From: Bettongia penicillata ogilbyi
Lineage: Eukaryota > Chordata > Mammalia > Diprotodontia > Potoroidae
DNA: 64,000 nucleotides
Assembly: GCA_023548195.1 (NCBI GenBank)
Contig: JAJHZJ010000419.1
Coordinates: 1,479,773-1,543,772 of the forward strand
Direction: 5' to 3'
The notes beneath the pieces are model-generated. The model was given only the letters and a program-made list of their open reading frames with translations. It did no database searches and had not been told where the DNA came from. This document shows, piece after piece, positions 43,620-54,809 of the stretch. The stretch's first letter is position 1; each line of letters starts with the position of its first letter. Position numbers and translations under genes: made by a program.

Positions 43620-44690
43620 AAAAGTAATCAAAACATCTACTTGGTCTGATAGTATCTGCTGTGTTCCATACCCATAGATGGCTACCTCTGTAAAGAAAGG
43701 AGGGAGATACATTTTCTCAGCTCCCCTTCAGTGAAAGTTTTGGTATACGGACCATTCTGACGAAATGTGAACAAAGTTTCTTAACAGAAACTTAGAATAG
43801 TTTCTTGTCAGATTGTAAAAATACTTGGTTTGCCAAATGAGTACTCTGTCTTTTCAACAGTTCCCTGCTCTCCTCTACAAATCCTTGACCCATATGTAGC
43901 CAGGTTCACGAATTTGCACCCAGCATGTAGCCTCGTCCTTCCTAATAAGTACATGTCTTTCAGTTAATGGCTCTAGATGCTAATTGCAGGACCTGATCTT
44001 GTTTATCATTGACATAATCATCACAGATTACATATTTTTGAGTGCCCATAGAGAGCACAACATGTTTACTATAATATTTCCACAGGATGAATGCTTTCAA
44101 GTCTTGGTTCACGAGTCGCCTTATCTCAGGGTGCCTCCAAACCTGTCCACTGCTAGTAATTACCTAGTGTCAAAGTTTATTTTCTACTAAAGACATTCCT
44201 TGATGGAGTATATTGAGGTGGTAATAATATAAACTTCACTGCTAAATTTTCATCATTAATTAATTTTCTAAAGATGGTTATTAGGAGTTGGCTCTCTTTT
44301 TTATTAGAGAACCCAGCCACAAGAGAGCTGAGCTACTAGTTTGCCAGAGTCACAAGAAACAGAGTAGAAATCCCCAATTCCCCTACCTGAGGTCAAAACA
44401 ATTAAACCATGAAGTCTCTGAGATGCCAATCAATTTAGCTATTGCTGTAAGCACCTATACCTATCTCTGATACCCATGGTTATTAATTTATGAACAGGAA
44501 TACCTGAATCTTATTCAGCCTTTCTGGAATATAAAGGGTAAACAGAGGTACCTGTCAAATCCAACATAGGTAATGTCACACCCATCAACAACTGTTATTA
44601 TTTGTGTTACATTATAATGTAGTGTCTGCTCTGATGTGCAAATGGAACTGTGATCCCATTCCCTATAATGGTGTACTCCTCAACCCTTCC
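43620..44690. other. No gene recognised
   Basis: Repeat-poor. A 68-codon plus ORF at 43984-44190 has no domain I recognise. Confidence 0.4.
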
Positions 44691-44719
44691 CAAGCATATT
44701 ATATGTAATCTCTGTGTGT

Positions 44720-44890
44720 AATAATATACATATGCACATATACATATATTTATATATACATGTGTGTATACATATATATATTATACATAAGTTATATATA
44801 AATGGGATGGGCCGAGGACTGTACACACACACACACATATATATAAATAACATATATGTGTGTATATAACGTCCATATATAAATACATGT
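44720..44890. repeat. TA/TG/CA compound microsatellite
   Basis: Imperfect TATATACA and TGTG runs. Confidence 0.9.
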
Positions 44891-44934
44891 AATCTGCCTG
44901 CATGTGCGTACACACATAAATGCCCAGTAGCTCA

Positions 44935-45385
44935 AAGATCAAGCCTTAAACCCAATTCACTCTGGAGCTCATAGACTGGACAACAAGCCCCCCACACACC
45001 TAGCATAGAGTGAATGCAATTACTAAATAGTAATTGTTTTTCTTTTACCCAGGAACCCTGAGGGTCTTCCCCTCACAGTTTTTTTTCTTTTTTTTTTGAT
45101 TAAAGGAACCATCTCTTGAATAACTACTTAAAGAGCCTAGTCATTGAATAGGTGTATCTCACTCAAAGAGAATGTGATAATACTTAGCCTGAAAGGGCCA
45201 GTGTGTCACATTGCATCCTGGGCATCCTGATGAGTATCTGGCCACTAGACCTAGGTGGCTCAGGAGGAGAAAGTGAGGTTGGTGACCTTGCACAGCCCTC
45301 CCTCACTCAAATCCTAGTCAACTGCAGTCATATTATCATCTTGACGTCATGGTCCTCTTCGAGAATGGAGGACCAACACATGCAC
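44935..45385 (+). mobile_element. RTE LINE 3' end
   Basis: 'aaacccaattcactctgg', 'ccctgagggtcttcccctcac', 'gcatcctgggcatcctgatgagtatctggccac', 'ggaggagaaagtgaggttggtgaccttgcacagccctccctcactc', 'gacgtcatggtcctcttcgagaatggagg'. Followed at once by a CA run (45382-45405), as RTE tails often pass into short tandem repeats. Confidence 0.85.
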
Positions 45386-45409
45386 ACACACACACACACA
45401 CACACATAG

Positions 45410-45505
45410 AGGCAGCATAACATGAGGAAGAGAGCCCAGCTTAAAGGCAGAAAGATCTGGATTCAGGTCCTACCTCTGACATCCTGGGCAACTCACTCAA
45501 TGGTG
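45410..45505 (+). mobile_element. CORE-SINE 5' part
   Basis: 'gaggcagcataacatgaggaagagagcccagcttaaagg', 'gattcaggtcctacctctgacatcctggg'. Confidence 0.7.
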
Positions 45506-45507
45506 TG

Positions 45508-45712
45508 GTATAGTGATATCAAATCCAGAAAGAAACAGGGGACACTAAATGCATAAGGATGCCTGCAGAGGCATATTAATTTAGAAAACCACATATTAAT
45601 ATTATCTATGTTCAGTTATGTGTTTATTGATTTTGTTAAATATTTCCCACTTACATATTAATCTGATTTGGTCTATACTTGGGAGTGTTGAACAAGCCAT
45701 GTCAGAAAATTG
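45508..45712 (+). mobile_element. hAT-like DNA transposon fragment, second type
   Basis: 'gatatcaaatccagaaagaaacaggggacactaaatgcataagg', 'aaccacatattaatattatctatg', 'ttgttaaatatttcccac', 'acttgggagtgttg'. Resembles a marsupial DNA transposon relic; name not certain. Confidence 0.45.
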
Positions 45713-45714
45713 CT

Positions 45715-46075
45715 AGCTCTGGACTGAGAAGATGTGAGTTTAAATGCTATCTCTGATACTTACTACATGTGTAACCTTAAGCAAGTCATTTAACCTCAGT
45801 TTCTTTATCTATAAAATGTACTCAGGGCACAGAATATGACTTTTTTTTACATGGCCAATGTGGGAATTTCTACTGCTTAATTATGTATGTATGTTATAAG
45901 GTTGTTTGTTTTCTTTTTTCTTTCTTGATAGCATGAAGGATGACCTGGAGAGAAAAATCTATTTTTGTTCACTAAATATTGTATTTTTACAAATTATTTT
46001 AAACTAAAGGAAAATGAGTGAGTTGGCCTCTGAGGTCTTCTCTGTCTCCATCTACGAACCTTTGATCTCCATATC
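45715..46075 (+). mobile_element. CORE-SINE split by an L1 3' tail
   Basis: Left part 45715-45820 ('tagctctggactgagaagatgtgag', 'tttctttatctataaaatg'); right part 46012-46075 ('aaaatgagtgagttggcctctgaggtcttctc'). Both edges carry AAAATG, a possible target duplication. Confidence 0.7.
45826..46010 (+). mobile_element. L1 3' UTR, nested in a CORE-SINE
   Basis: 'acatggccaatgtgggaatttctactgc', 'tgttataaggttgtttg' and an A-rich end. A severely 5'-truncated L1. Confidence 0.8.
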
Positions 46076-46084
46076 GATAATTGC

Positions 46085-46205
46085 ATTATAATATGATCTA
46101 GACAACTTTCTGCAAGGATACACTTAGAGAATATGCCTACTTGCATTGGTTCATGGAATTTTCACACCCAGAAGTTCCGTATACCAATGAGATGACAGGT
46201 CTAGT
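46085..46205 (+). mobile_element. SINE tail of the third type
   Basis: 'cctacttgcattggttcatgg', 'agaagttccgtataccaatgagatgacaggtc'. Confidence 0.6.
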
Positions 46206-46334
46206 TCCTTTTTTTATATACAGCATTTACTTACCTATGAACATGTCCTATCTCCCTGGGAGAATATAGGCTCCTCCAGGTCGAAGGCTAACTTCTGTTT
46301 GTAGCTTCAGTGCCCAGCACACCTGCTTACTGAC

Positions 46335-47160
46335 TATCCTGCCTTTGGGACTCTCATACTAATTGTCTCATAAATTCCTATAGGGCATCCACCCAAAGTG
46401 CCAGGGACCTTCTTTACACTCCCTTGACATCCAGAATCTGCAAATGATGGACTGGGTTTGTCCAAAGGCTATTTTCCTTCTCACATGACAAGTCCATCTT
46501 ATTTTTCAGTCACATTTCTTTAATGAAATCTACATACCTGCTCTACCCTTTTAGCCTGAGTCTGAATCTAGGCTAGGTTAGTGTAACTTGTTTTCTCCCT
46601 TCTACACATATTTATAGCTTTTCTTTCCATTTCTTCCCTTTAGAAGCAAGTCTCCCATCCTAGATCATAGTTTTCCTCATGGTGTGCCTGTATTCTTAAT
46701 TCTTTTTTTGTTTCTTTTGCAATTTGTGGTGTGACCCTATGGGTGACACATGCCTTCTCATTTATACTTGAGAGCTCTCACAATTTCCTTAGTCATTCTC
46801 ATCAGCCACATTCTCCTGATGCATTATTATTTCTGAGTGGTGCTAACTGCACATTCATTTCCTGAGGGTGCTTTAACTTTCTTCATCTCCCCTGGCATCT
46901 CCGTTCTTTATTCTACCAGAGCATGATTATCTCCTCAAAACCTTCCTATGTTAAAGTTGAAAGCTCTTCCTCCCTTAAACAGGGATGAACTAAGAGCCCT
47001 GGGCTTTTGGAGATAATGCCTGCCTTTACATAAGCTCACCTTTTCTTTATTTCTAACAATTCCACCCATCATGATAGCAAGTTGAATCAGGAATTCATCT
47101 TTCATCTACTCTCTGATGCTGGGAAGAGACTTTACAATGAGGCAACAGCTCCCTCAAACT
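46335..47160. other. No gene recognised
   Basis: Pyrimidine-leaning sequence. No exon or repeat named. A short L2 3' end may lie just left (46250-46330). Confidence 0.4.
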
Positions 47161-47164
47161 TATT

Positions 47165-47350
47165 CTGCAGGAATTCTTAACCACTTTAAACAGTCTGATG
47201 AAGCCTATAAACCCCTATGAACCCCTTTTCATGTTTTTTAATGAATGAAATAAAATACTTACGATACCAAAGGAAACTAATTATATTGAAATGTAGTCAT
47301 CAATTTTTTTTTCTTAAAGTTCATAGATTTAAGGTTAAGAGCTCTTGTAA
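47165..47350. mobile_element. hAT-like fragment with recognisable inverted ends
   Basis: Begins 'gaattcttaacc' and ends 'aggttaagagctcttg', an imperfect terminal inverted repeat. Internal 'gaccttt/gaacccctttt' and 'aaataaaatacttacgatacc'. Confidence 0.55.
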
Positions 47351-47354
47351 ATAT

Positions 47355-47980
47355 TTATCTGAAAGTCACAGGTGACAGAACTCCCAAACTCAAGGTCTCA
47401 GGTATCTATTCAAGTGCACAAAATATACTGATAACATAGCAATTTAAACTAGAAAGTCAGTGAAAAGTGACTTTGTGTTCCTAGGTGTTTCTGAAAATTT
47501 CCTCAAATTTCCATTGGGAGAGTCTAAATTTGAAGAGACTCCTTTTTCTACCTCTAGCAGGAAGGGATAAGACAGAAGGAAGTGTTCCCTGCCTTGCTCC
47601 GGCAGAGGGCTGAAGGCTTGTATTGTTAAAGGTCTTTGTAACCCTGGTCAGTCAGCCTGTTAATAAGCATTTGTTAAGTACCTACTGTAACCCAGGCAGG
47701 GTACAAAGCTCTGGAATCACAGAAAGGCCATTCACTCACTGATATGAAGGAGGCTATGCCAGGCAACTTTTCAAACCAGTATCACCCCTCTTCCCCCAAA
47801 GCTATTGTACTTTCATAGAGGATTTATGTATGAATGAGAAAGGAATTGTTTGCCCCTTTGGAAAGCTTTTTTGAAGTGTGGACCTAGAACCTATGGTTAA
47901 TAGTTTTTAAGTTTCCCCAGGATAGGAACTTAAATCCCAGTAGTCTGGGCATAATTAGTGATCTTGGCCTTTCACCCTCA
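47355..47980. other. No gene recognised; short minus L2 3' end at 47650-47735
   Basis: 'aagcatttgttaagtacctactgtaacccaggcagg' marks the L2 piece. Otherwise nothing supported. Confidence 0.5.
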
Positions 47981-47984
47981 TTCT

Positions 47985-48540
47985 TCTTCCCTCTCTCCAT
48001 ATCTAATCAGCTGCCTCAGAAGCCGTCTCCACAACATTTGTCAACTTTTTCTCTTTCCATTTACTGGGCTAATAAAACTTTGTTTCAGACCTTCACCACC
48101 TCTTATCTGAACCACTACAATGGTCTCCTGATTGGTCTCCTTGCCTCCAGTCCTAAATTTTTTCCCATCTATTTTCCACCCAGATGCCCTGTTAATATTT
48201 CTAAAATATACGTCTGACTTGTGGTTATAAAAGCATCCTAGCCCCACTACAACCCCCAGTCACAGTGCAACATTTAAAAACCTTCACAATCTGATACCAA
48301 CTTATCTTTGGGCCTCATTTCCCACTACTCCTCTCACACATGCTCTCACATACTTGCTGTTCTCTGTATAGCACCTCCTCTGTTTCTTCTCCAGACCTTG
48401 GCACAGGCTGTGTCTTAAGCCAAGAAAACTCTCTCTCTCTGTTTCTTAGAAATCCTTTCTAAGACTCAGCTCAAGTGCCTCCTCCTATATGAGGCCTTTC
48501 TTGATTCCTCCAGGAATCTCCCTCACTGACTGGAAATTAA
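47985..48540 (+). mobile_element. L2 LINE, 3' half of ORF2 (older subfamily)
   Basis: 'tctgaaccactacaatggtctcctgattggtctccttgcctcc', 'aaaaccttcacaatctg', 'tgtttcttctccagacc', 'cctcctcctatatgaggcctttc' in L2 order; sequence differs from the 15.6 kb copy, so a different subfamily. Confidence 0.8.
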
Positions 48541-48579
48541 GGGATCGGGCAATGTAGTATCCAATTGTCATGCATGCAC

Positions 48580-48648
48580 ATTCCCACGTGTGCGTGTATG
48601 CGTGTGTGTGTGCGTGTGTGTCTTTTGCTGTTTTTGTGTGTGTGTGTG
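48580..48648. repeat. (TG)n microsatellite, target of an LTR insertion
   Basis: TG/CG-TG repeats. They resume as GTGTGTGTG immediately right of the LTR at 49194. Confidence 0.85.
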
Positions 48649-49193
48649 TGTCTTTTGCTGTTTTTGTTTTAGTCTAATCAAGAAGTATAATGCCTCTGTT
48701 TGAATGTGACTGAGGAGGATCTTTCCCACCCATTGTGGGACCTGGGAAGATTTGTAAGAAGGTCCACACCTTTTGTTAATGAGGTACTGGTTCTCAAGGA
48801 ATGTGATGCCCTCTGGTTCTTAAAAGTGTATAAAGACTCTGAGAGTGAGGTTTTACTTTGGGGCTTTGTTGTGATAAGAAGGTTTGAGTGCCAGATGAGG
48901 TCTCTGGGAAGCTGCTAAGGAGCCTGCTGACTTTGAGAACCCAGATGTCGTGCTTCCCTCTCTGGTAATTATGATCAGACAGAGGAAGCCATGTCTGTTG
49001 ATTACTATAGGGTTCAGGGTATTGGCTCCCCTGAACTAGGTGAATGATGTACGTACTTGACTAAAGGATTGATGCATGTGCTTGATTAAAGTGATTGTTA
49101 ACCCCTCAAAAGTTGTCTTTCTTTTTATGAATGCAGATCTAAGAATCCGTGATAGCAGCCCCCCATGTGTATGTTGGGGGGCTTACTGCTACA
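48649..49193 (+). mobile_element. Solo LTR (family A) inside a TG repeat
   Basis: 545 bp from TGTCTTTTGCTG to CTTACTGCTACA, flanked by GTGTG on both sides (5-bp duplication, though the TG repeat makes this weak). Carries TATAAA at 48829-48834 and the blocks 'aggatctttcccacccattgtggg', 'ctgagagtgaggttttactttggggctttg', 'gtgccagatgaggtctctggg' and 'aaagtgattgttaacccctcaaaag' shared with the other two copies. The 16 bases at its left end (tcttttgctgtttttg) are also found at 48621-48636. Confidence 0.85.
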
Positions 49194-49319
49194 GTGTGTG
49201 TGTATTTTGGCTTGTGAAATCAAAATCAATGAAAAGAGTCACCAAATCTGAAAAGCATTTCTTAGGATGTTGGAAACATCTATATGTGAAATATACACTC
49301 ATTCAATGTTTAGGGATAG

Positions 49320-49620
49320 GTGAGAAATGAGGCAAAGAATGGCCTCTTTTACTTGGTCAAAAAAACCCCAAAAATAAACAAACAAAAATTAATCTGTGAG
49401 GGGAAGAGCCTCAGATTTTCTGATCAAAACAGAAACAATTGCTGTTTATACTCACTCTGAGCCACCAGATCAAGTGAAGCTTAGGCTGGGACCTATTCTT
49501 GGCAGAAGAGAGTCAGAGTGATTTGGGTTTAAGGCACAGTCCTTAAAAAAAAGAAATCTAGCCCATAAGTCATGACATCATCTTCCTGATGTCACCCTTT
49601 GAGAACAAAGGACAAACAAT
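49320..49620. mobile_element. RTE 3' end with inverted 5' part
   Basis: 49325-49555 is the reverse complement of the RTE segment seen at 50210-50470 ('gaatggcctcttttacttggtc', 'gtgatttgggtttaaggcacagtcc'). 49560-49618 is the plus-strand terminus ('gtcatgacatcatcttcctgatgtcac', 'gagaacaaaggacaaacaa'). Confidence 0.75.
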
Positions 49621-49689
49621 CTGTGATTAGTAGTAGCTGCTCTACTGGGCACCCAACTGGCTAGTTTAGTTGGGCAACACAGCTTAGCT

Positions 49690-50135
49690 CCTTCCTTCCT
49701 TCCTTCCTTCCTTCCTTCCTTCCTTCCTTCCTTCCTTCCTTCCTTCCTTCCTTCCTTCCTTCCTTTTTTCCTTCCTTCCTCCTTCCCTTCCTTCTTCCCT
49801 TCCTCCCTTCCTTCCTTCCTTCCTTCCTTCCTTCCTTCCTTCCTTCCTTCCTTCCTTCCTTCCTTTTTTCCTTCCTTCCTTCCTTCCTTTTTTCCTTCCT
49901 TCCTTCCTTCCTTCCTTCCTTCCTTCCTTCCTTCCTTCCTTCCTTCCTTCCTTCCTTCCTTTTTTCCTTCCTTCCTTCCTCCCTTCCTTCCTTCCTTCCT
50001 TCCTTCCTTCCTTCCTTCCTTCCTTCCTTCCTTCCTCCCTTCCTCCCTCCCTCCCTTCCTTCCTTCCTTCCTTCCTTCCTTCCTTCTTTCCCTCTTTCCC
50101 TCCTTTTCTTCCCTCCCTCTTCTCCCTCTGTCCAG
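49690..50135. repeat. Long (CCTT)n microsatellite
   Basis: About 445 bp of CCTT units with scattered variants (TTTTTT and CCCT interruptions). The minus-strand ORF of K, E, G, R repeats across it is an artefact. Confidence 0.98.
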
Positions 50136-50194
50136 AGAGGGAATCATCCCCTATCTGCGGGTGCTCTGCCCAAAGGAATATAAATTTTGATCAC

Positions 50195-50695
50195 TGAAAC
50201 CTCACAAAGTATCTTAGAGTTTATGGGCTACATTCCTTTTTTTGAGGACTGTGCCTTGAACCCAAATCACTCTGGCTTTCCTTGATGGGCCAACAATGGT
50301 TCCCAACCCAAGCCTCATTTGGTCATTGTTTAGACCCCGAAGGCTCAGAATGAGTGTAAATATCTATTATTTATTTTGGTCAGAAACTCTGAGGGTCTTT
50401 CCCTCCCAGATTGACTTTTTTTTTTTTGCTAGATAAAAGAGGCCATTCTTTGCCTCATTTCTTTCTTAGCTTTAACCACTGAATGGGTGTTGCTGCAGTC
50501 AAATAAGACATGGAAAAGACTTTAACTTAGAAAACAAGCCTCCCACTGCATCTAGGGCCATCTCCAGTCATCCTGATCTATATCTTGTCACTGGAACCAA
50601 CTGGCTCCAGCCACTCAAATCCAATCTATTTGCAAGTCATGACATCACCTTCCTGATATCATGGTCCTCTTTGAGAATGAAGGACAAAAAAATAA
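50195..50695 (+). mobile_element. RTE LINE 3' end
   Basis: About 500 bp: 'gaggactgtgccttgaacccaaatcactctgg', 'gaaactctgagggtctttccctccc', 'aaaagaggccattctttgcctcatttc', 'gccatctccagtcatcctgatctatatcttgtcac', 'aagtcatgacatcaccttcctgatatcatggtcctctttgagaatgaaggac'. The fullest RTE tail here. Confidence 0.85.
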
Positions 50696-50699
50696 CAAT

Positions 50700-51740
50700 G
50701 TGAAATATATTATATGAAAGTATTAATATATGAAATATTTGTCTGAAATTCACTGAGTTCCTATGGTACCCAGAAAGAGAAACTCCTACAATAAAACCAT
50801 AAGTGTCACTGAGGCTTGGTGGGTTGTAACCCATGAGTGGAATGTGTCCTGAGAGAGCAAATCATGTTCAAAAAGAGCAAGAGAGAAAAAGGAAAAGGGC
50901 AAAAGACCGATGTATAGTAAAAGGATATATGCTCATCTGAGTCAGATATGGTGAAAAGTACCTGGGGGAAGATCAGTGGAGACAGAGAAGAGAATTGATA
51001 TTGCCATTAGAACATAGTACAGCTGAGACAGAAAGAGAATGGGGAAGAATTTGATAAACTGATCACAAGGAAGGCATAAGAGCATAATTCTTCAGTATTA
51101 ATGGATTCAATTAACCATACATCTATCAGAATGATTTTCTGTACCTAAAGCATTGCAGTTAACACTTCCTCATCTTGCCTTAAGGATAATTTCATTATTC
51201 ATAAGATAGAAAGAACTAAGGCAGAGAATTATGCTAGTCCTATAGCAACTAGTTGAGAAGGTGGAAATGGGGTAGGTGGAGGAAACTTAGAGTAGTGGGT
51301 AGGCACTCCATCTGAGAATTTGTGATAGTAAGGAAAGACAGTTTGTTCTTCAACCTTGATTTAGAGAGAGCAAATTTTAAAGGTTTAGAGAAAACATATC
51401 ATAGCTTAAGATTCAACAGCTAAGGGAGGATGGAAAGCCCTTAAGTGAATTAATTCTGATGAGGAAAAGGGAGAGTTATCTAAAGAGGCTAATGAGGGGA
51501 GTATATTGAAAATCCATCAAGTTTATGTGCGCAATACACCTACTACTAAGGTCCCTTCAGCCTTTTGATCCTATGATCCTGCACTACTTCAAAGAGATTG
51601 GGAGACTTTGTACTCTAATTAGGAAGTTTTCTTTATATTGTATAAGTATCTCCTATTGCAATTCAAACAGCCTCTCATGTTACATTTCTACAAGGAAAAG
51701 AATGCCTACTCATTCTCTTCCATAAGGGACAATTTTTTAA
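50700..51740. other. No gene recognised
   Basis: A CORE-SINE tail may lie at 51540-51585 ('taaggtcccttcagccttttgatcc'). Otherwise nothing supported. Confidence 0.4.
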
Positions 51741-51741
51741 G

Positions 51742-51855
51742 TCAGATGTTCTTAACCTAGGGTTCATGCATGACAGAATTTATGTCATCTATGAACTTTT
51801 CTAACTGAAATTTGGTAATTCTTTCAATTATTTTAAAACATTCTGAGGATGTTTT
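51742..51855. mobile_element. hAT-like fragment
   Basis: 'cagatgttcttaacctagggttcatgc', 'aactgaaatttggtaattctttcaattatttt'. Confidence 0.45.
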
Positions 51856-51867
51856 GCCAGTTTTCTG

Positions 51868-52180
51868 TGGGTGTTAATCCTTTGCTGCCTGAAGAAGACC
51901 ATGTCACCAGAGATAATGACATGACTTGCCCTTGACTTTGTTTCGAGTGAGAGAGGGTTATGCAGGCACCAGCCTCACTTCTCCTCCAGAGCCTTCTGAA
52001 TCTAGTGATCAAATATTCATCAGGACGACTGCAGATGACCCAGGATGAGGCAATCAGGGTCAAGTAACTCACCCAAGGTTGCACAGCTAGTGAGTGTCAA
52101 GGGTCTGAGGTGGGATTTGAACTCAGGTCCTCCTGACTCCTGCGCTGGTGCTCTAGGCACTGCACCACCTAGCTGCCCCT
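51868..52180 (-). mobile_element. tRNA-derived SINE with RTE-type tail (WSINE-like)
   Basis: Same structure and orientation as 649-966: tail complement 'tgaagaagaccatgtcaccagagataatgacatgacttgcccttgac', head complement 'gctctaggcactgcaccacctagctgcccc'. A weak flanking repeat (AGTTTT) may be its target duplication. Confidence 0.85.
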
Positions 52181-52387
52181 TTACTAGTTTTATCAGCCTA
52201 TCAAAGGGAATCATGACATACACAAAAGGGTTAAGAGTGCTTTAAGTGGATGTCTTTTAAGTACCCCCAGCTCAAGACTTCCTGTCTTCAAGATTTAACC
52301 TTTCAGCCTTTTCTCTTATAGAAGGCCATAGTATTGGGAGTTTTTGATTTGAAGTCTCAGAGATGGGGAGGCTTGGAGTTACCACTC

Positions 52388-52580
52388 ACAGAATCATAGA
52401 TTTTTAGAACTGGAAGAGGGAAGAGCCTTGTAGGCTCAACTAAGCCCAAACCCCTTATATTGGGGAATGGGGAAACTCCACCCCACTTTGGGAAGTGACT
52501 TCTCCACTGTCACAGTGTCACTATGGCAAAATTGGGTCTTCAAGCCAGGTTTGAAGGTTAATGAGCTTTCCGTTAGCAGT
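52388..52580 (-). mobile_element. CORE-SINE
   Basis: 'cagaatcatagatttttagaactggaagag', 'gtgacttctccactgtcacagtgtcac'. Confidence 0.75.
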
Positions 52581-52667
52581 GATTGTATTTTTGCTGAAAT
52601 GATATTGGAATTACAAAGGGTGGTATAGGGTCAGGGCGAATGGAAGAATTTGGGTATCCAAGCTAAT

Positions 52668-52790
52668 TCAACTAAATTCAATTTAATAAATAAAAATGTA
52701 TTTAACTCCTAGGTAGACTAAGTAATAAGGTAGGCAGGAAAGACAGAACTGACTAGAAGCCCCAGAGAACTCCCATCCAGTGGCTACAAT
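52668..52790 (-). mobile_element. L2 3' end
   Basis: 'aatttaataaataaaaatgtatttaactcctagg', 'ccagagaactcccatccagtgg'. Confidence 0.55.
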
Positions 52791-52794
52791 CTTT

Positions 52795-53110
52795 TAAACA
52801 TTTCACTAATTTGGGTTATTTAGATTAAATTTCAAGTTCCTTTCCCTCCCTTCTGGGAGAATTTTCCCACATTTAAAATCAGATGAATATACTGTATGAA
52901 AGGGACCAGGAAGTTAGTCTGGAAAAATCCTTATTTGTCTGTTGGGTGCAACATTTGTGGGATTGTGGACAGCAAGACTTTATGTAAGATGGACCTTAAG
53001 CATAAGAAAGATAGAAGAAACTAAGTTGTAAGTATTCAGTCAATAATCGATGAGGGGTGGCAGGAGGAATGACAGAGGGATGAAGAGGTGAGGTAAAGGG
53101 AGAAGTGCAA
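52795..53110. other. No gene recognised
   Basis: Nothing supported. Confidence 0.4.
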
Positions 53111-53116
53111 TTCATT

Positions 53117-53330
53117 CAGCTAGGTGACGTAGTGGTCTTCCTGAGTTCAAATCTGATCTTAGACACTTAATAGCTATGTGACCCTGGGCAAGTCGCTTAA
53201 CTCTGTTTGCCTCAGTTTCCTCATCTGGAATATCAGCTAGAAAAGGAAATGGCAAACCACTTCAGTATCTTTGGCATGAAAACACCAAAAGGGTTCACGA
53301 AGAGTCAGACCTGACTGAACAACAGCACAG
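53117..53330 (+). mobile_element. tRNA-derived SINE with BovB-like tail
   Basis: 'cagctaggtgacgtagtgg', 'atgtgaccctgggcaagtcgcttaactctgtttgcctcag', 'aggaaatggcaaaccacttcagtatctttggc', 'cacgaagagtcagacctgactgaacaacagc'. Flanked by TTCATTCA at 53111-53118 and 53331-53338. Confidence 0.9.
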
Positions 53331-53542
53331 TTCATTCAAACATCATATTCTGATAACAAGGTTGTTTTTTCTCTGCACTAACACCTGTCGCAATATTTTT
53401 GCCTTTGTTCCTGTTTTCTCTAGACCTAGTATGACCTCTCAAACCACTCTACTTTTTTTCTAGCTACTGACATCCTATTCATCCTTTGTCCATCACCTCT
53501 TTTGCTGCCCCAACTCCAATCTATGAAGTCTCAAATCAATAT

Positions 53543-53700
53543 CAAGTCAGTAAACATTTAAGTATTCATTTAGTAAGTACTCGTTTAGTGCCAGTCACTC
53601 TATTAAGCAATAGACAGAAAAATACAATCAGAAAGAAAGACTGTCCTTGCCCTCAAGGACCTTACTTTCTAATGGTAGAAGACAACACAGAGAAGGGAGT
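53543..53700 (-). mobile_element. L2 3' end
   Basis: 'catttaagtattcatttagtaagtac', 'gactgtccttgccctcaaggaccttactttctaatgg'. Confidence 0.8.
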
Positions 53701-53704
53701 TGAT

Positions 53705-54055
53705 AAGGGGTAGGGAGGCAAAGAAGGTACCTGATTCAGGGACATGGTAGAGAAAGTTTGAAGAATAGGACTGGAGCCTGGAGAGGAATGAAGAAGATGA
53801 CTGGTGGGATGTCTTCTTTAAAATGAAAGTTCTGAGAAGAGCCAGTCAATCAGAGGGAGAGGCTGCAGAGGCAGGTCCTTCAGTGTGAGGAGTTAAGGGG
53901 TCAATTCCCAAGGCAGAAACAGTTCTGGGCATGGTAGAGAAAGTCAGTAGAGTAAGGAGTGCACGCTAGAGAGGAATGAGGGAAAAAAAATCTTTGTACT
54001 CCCTAGACAGAAAAGATTGTTTCTTCATTTGATCTTGTATTTTTACCAATCTTCA
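53705..54055. other. Sequence with an internal repeat, no gene recognised
   Basis: 'catggtagagaaagt' and 'agagaggaatga' occur in the same order at about 53745-53793 and 53930-53981, about 185 bp apart. Confidence 0.45.
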
Positions 54056-54059
54056 ACTT

Positions 54060-54235
54060 ATCACATTTTAACTTATATTCTAATTGTCCATGTATTTGTC
54101 ATCACCTCTCATAGATTCTAAGTCCCCTAAGGACAGAGATATGTCTTATTCATATTGTATCTCCCCCAGCACCTAACCTAGTGCATTGTACTTAGAAGAA
54201 TTTAACAAAAGTTTGTTTAATAAGTGACTGCTTAC
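54060..54235 (+). mobile_element. L2 3' end
   Basis: 'attctaagtcccctaaggacagagatatgtc', 'ccagcacctaacctagtgcattgtacttagaag'. Confidence 0.75.
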
Positions 54236-54574
54236 TATTCATTCTTGATTTCAAATGTTTTAAAGACAATTGAGAAGCTAATATCTTCTTCAATGGATCT
54301 TTGACACTAGTGATATGAAATGGGGCAGATCATAACTCATTCGACCCTCCCCCACCATTTAAAAATTAGGTATCAATGTATCATATGTACTCTCATACTC
54401 TTATGCTTCCTTTTTTCTGATCACATAGCGCCTTGGTGATATGTTATATACTAAAAATAATTGGCTCAGACCAATGATTTTATTGGTATAGGGAACTTTG
54501 TTGGCATAAGTGGAAAATATCTTTCTACCAATGCAGATCAGCTTCTGCTCTTTAACTTATAGATTTAGAGAGTA

Positions 54575-54690
54575 GGTACAGCGCTAAAGGGTTAAATGAT
54601 CTGTCCAGGGTCTTGCAGCCAGTTTCAGAGGCTGAATTTGAACCAGTGTTCCTGACTTAGAGGCAAACTCTCTAGTCATTCTTCCAAGTT
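54575..54690 (-). mobile_element. MIR fragment
   Basis: 'gggttaaatgatctgtccagggtcttgcagccag', 'gaatttgaaccagtgttcctgac'. Confidence 0.65.
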
Positions 54691-54809
54691 TACCCTTAGC
54701 CAAAGAAATAGAATAAAACTGAATTAATGACTCCAAATATCCTCTGCCCATCTTAGAAAATTGCTAGTATTCTGCAGCCCTGGGGGCAGGACAATATCCC
54801 TGCTTGTTT

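Noticed and set aside
49578..50147. 189-codon minus-strand ORF of K, E, G and R repeats
   Set aside because: It is a direct translation of the CCTT microsatellite, with no start context or conserved sequence.
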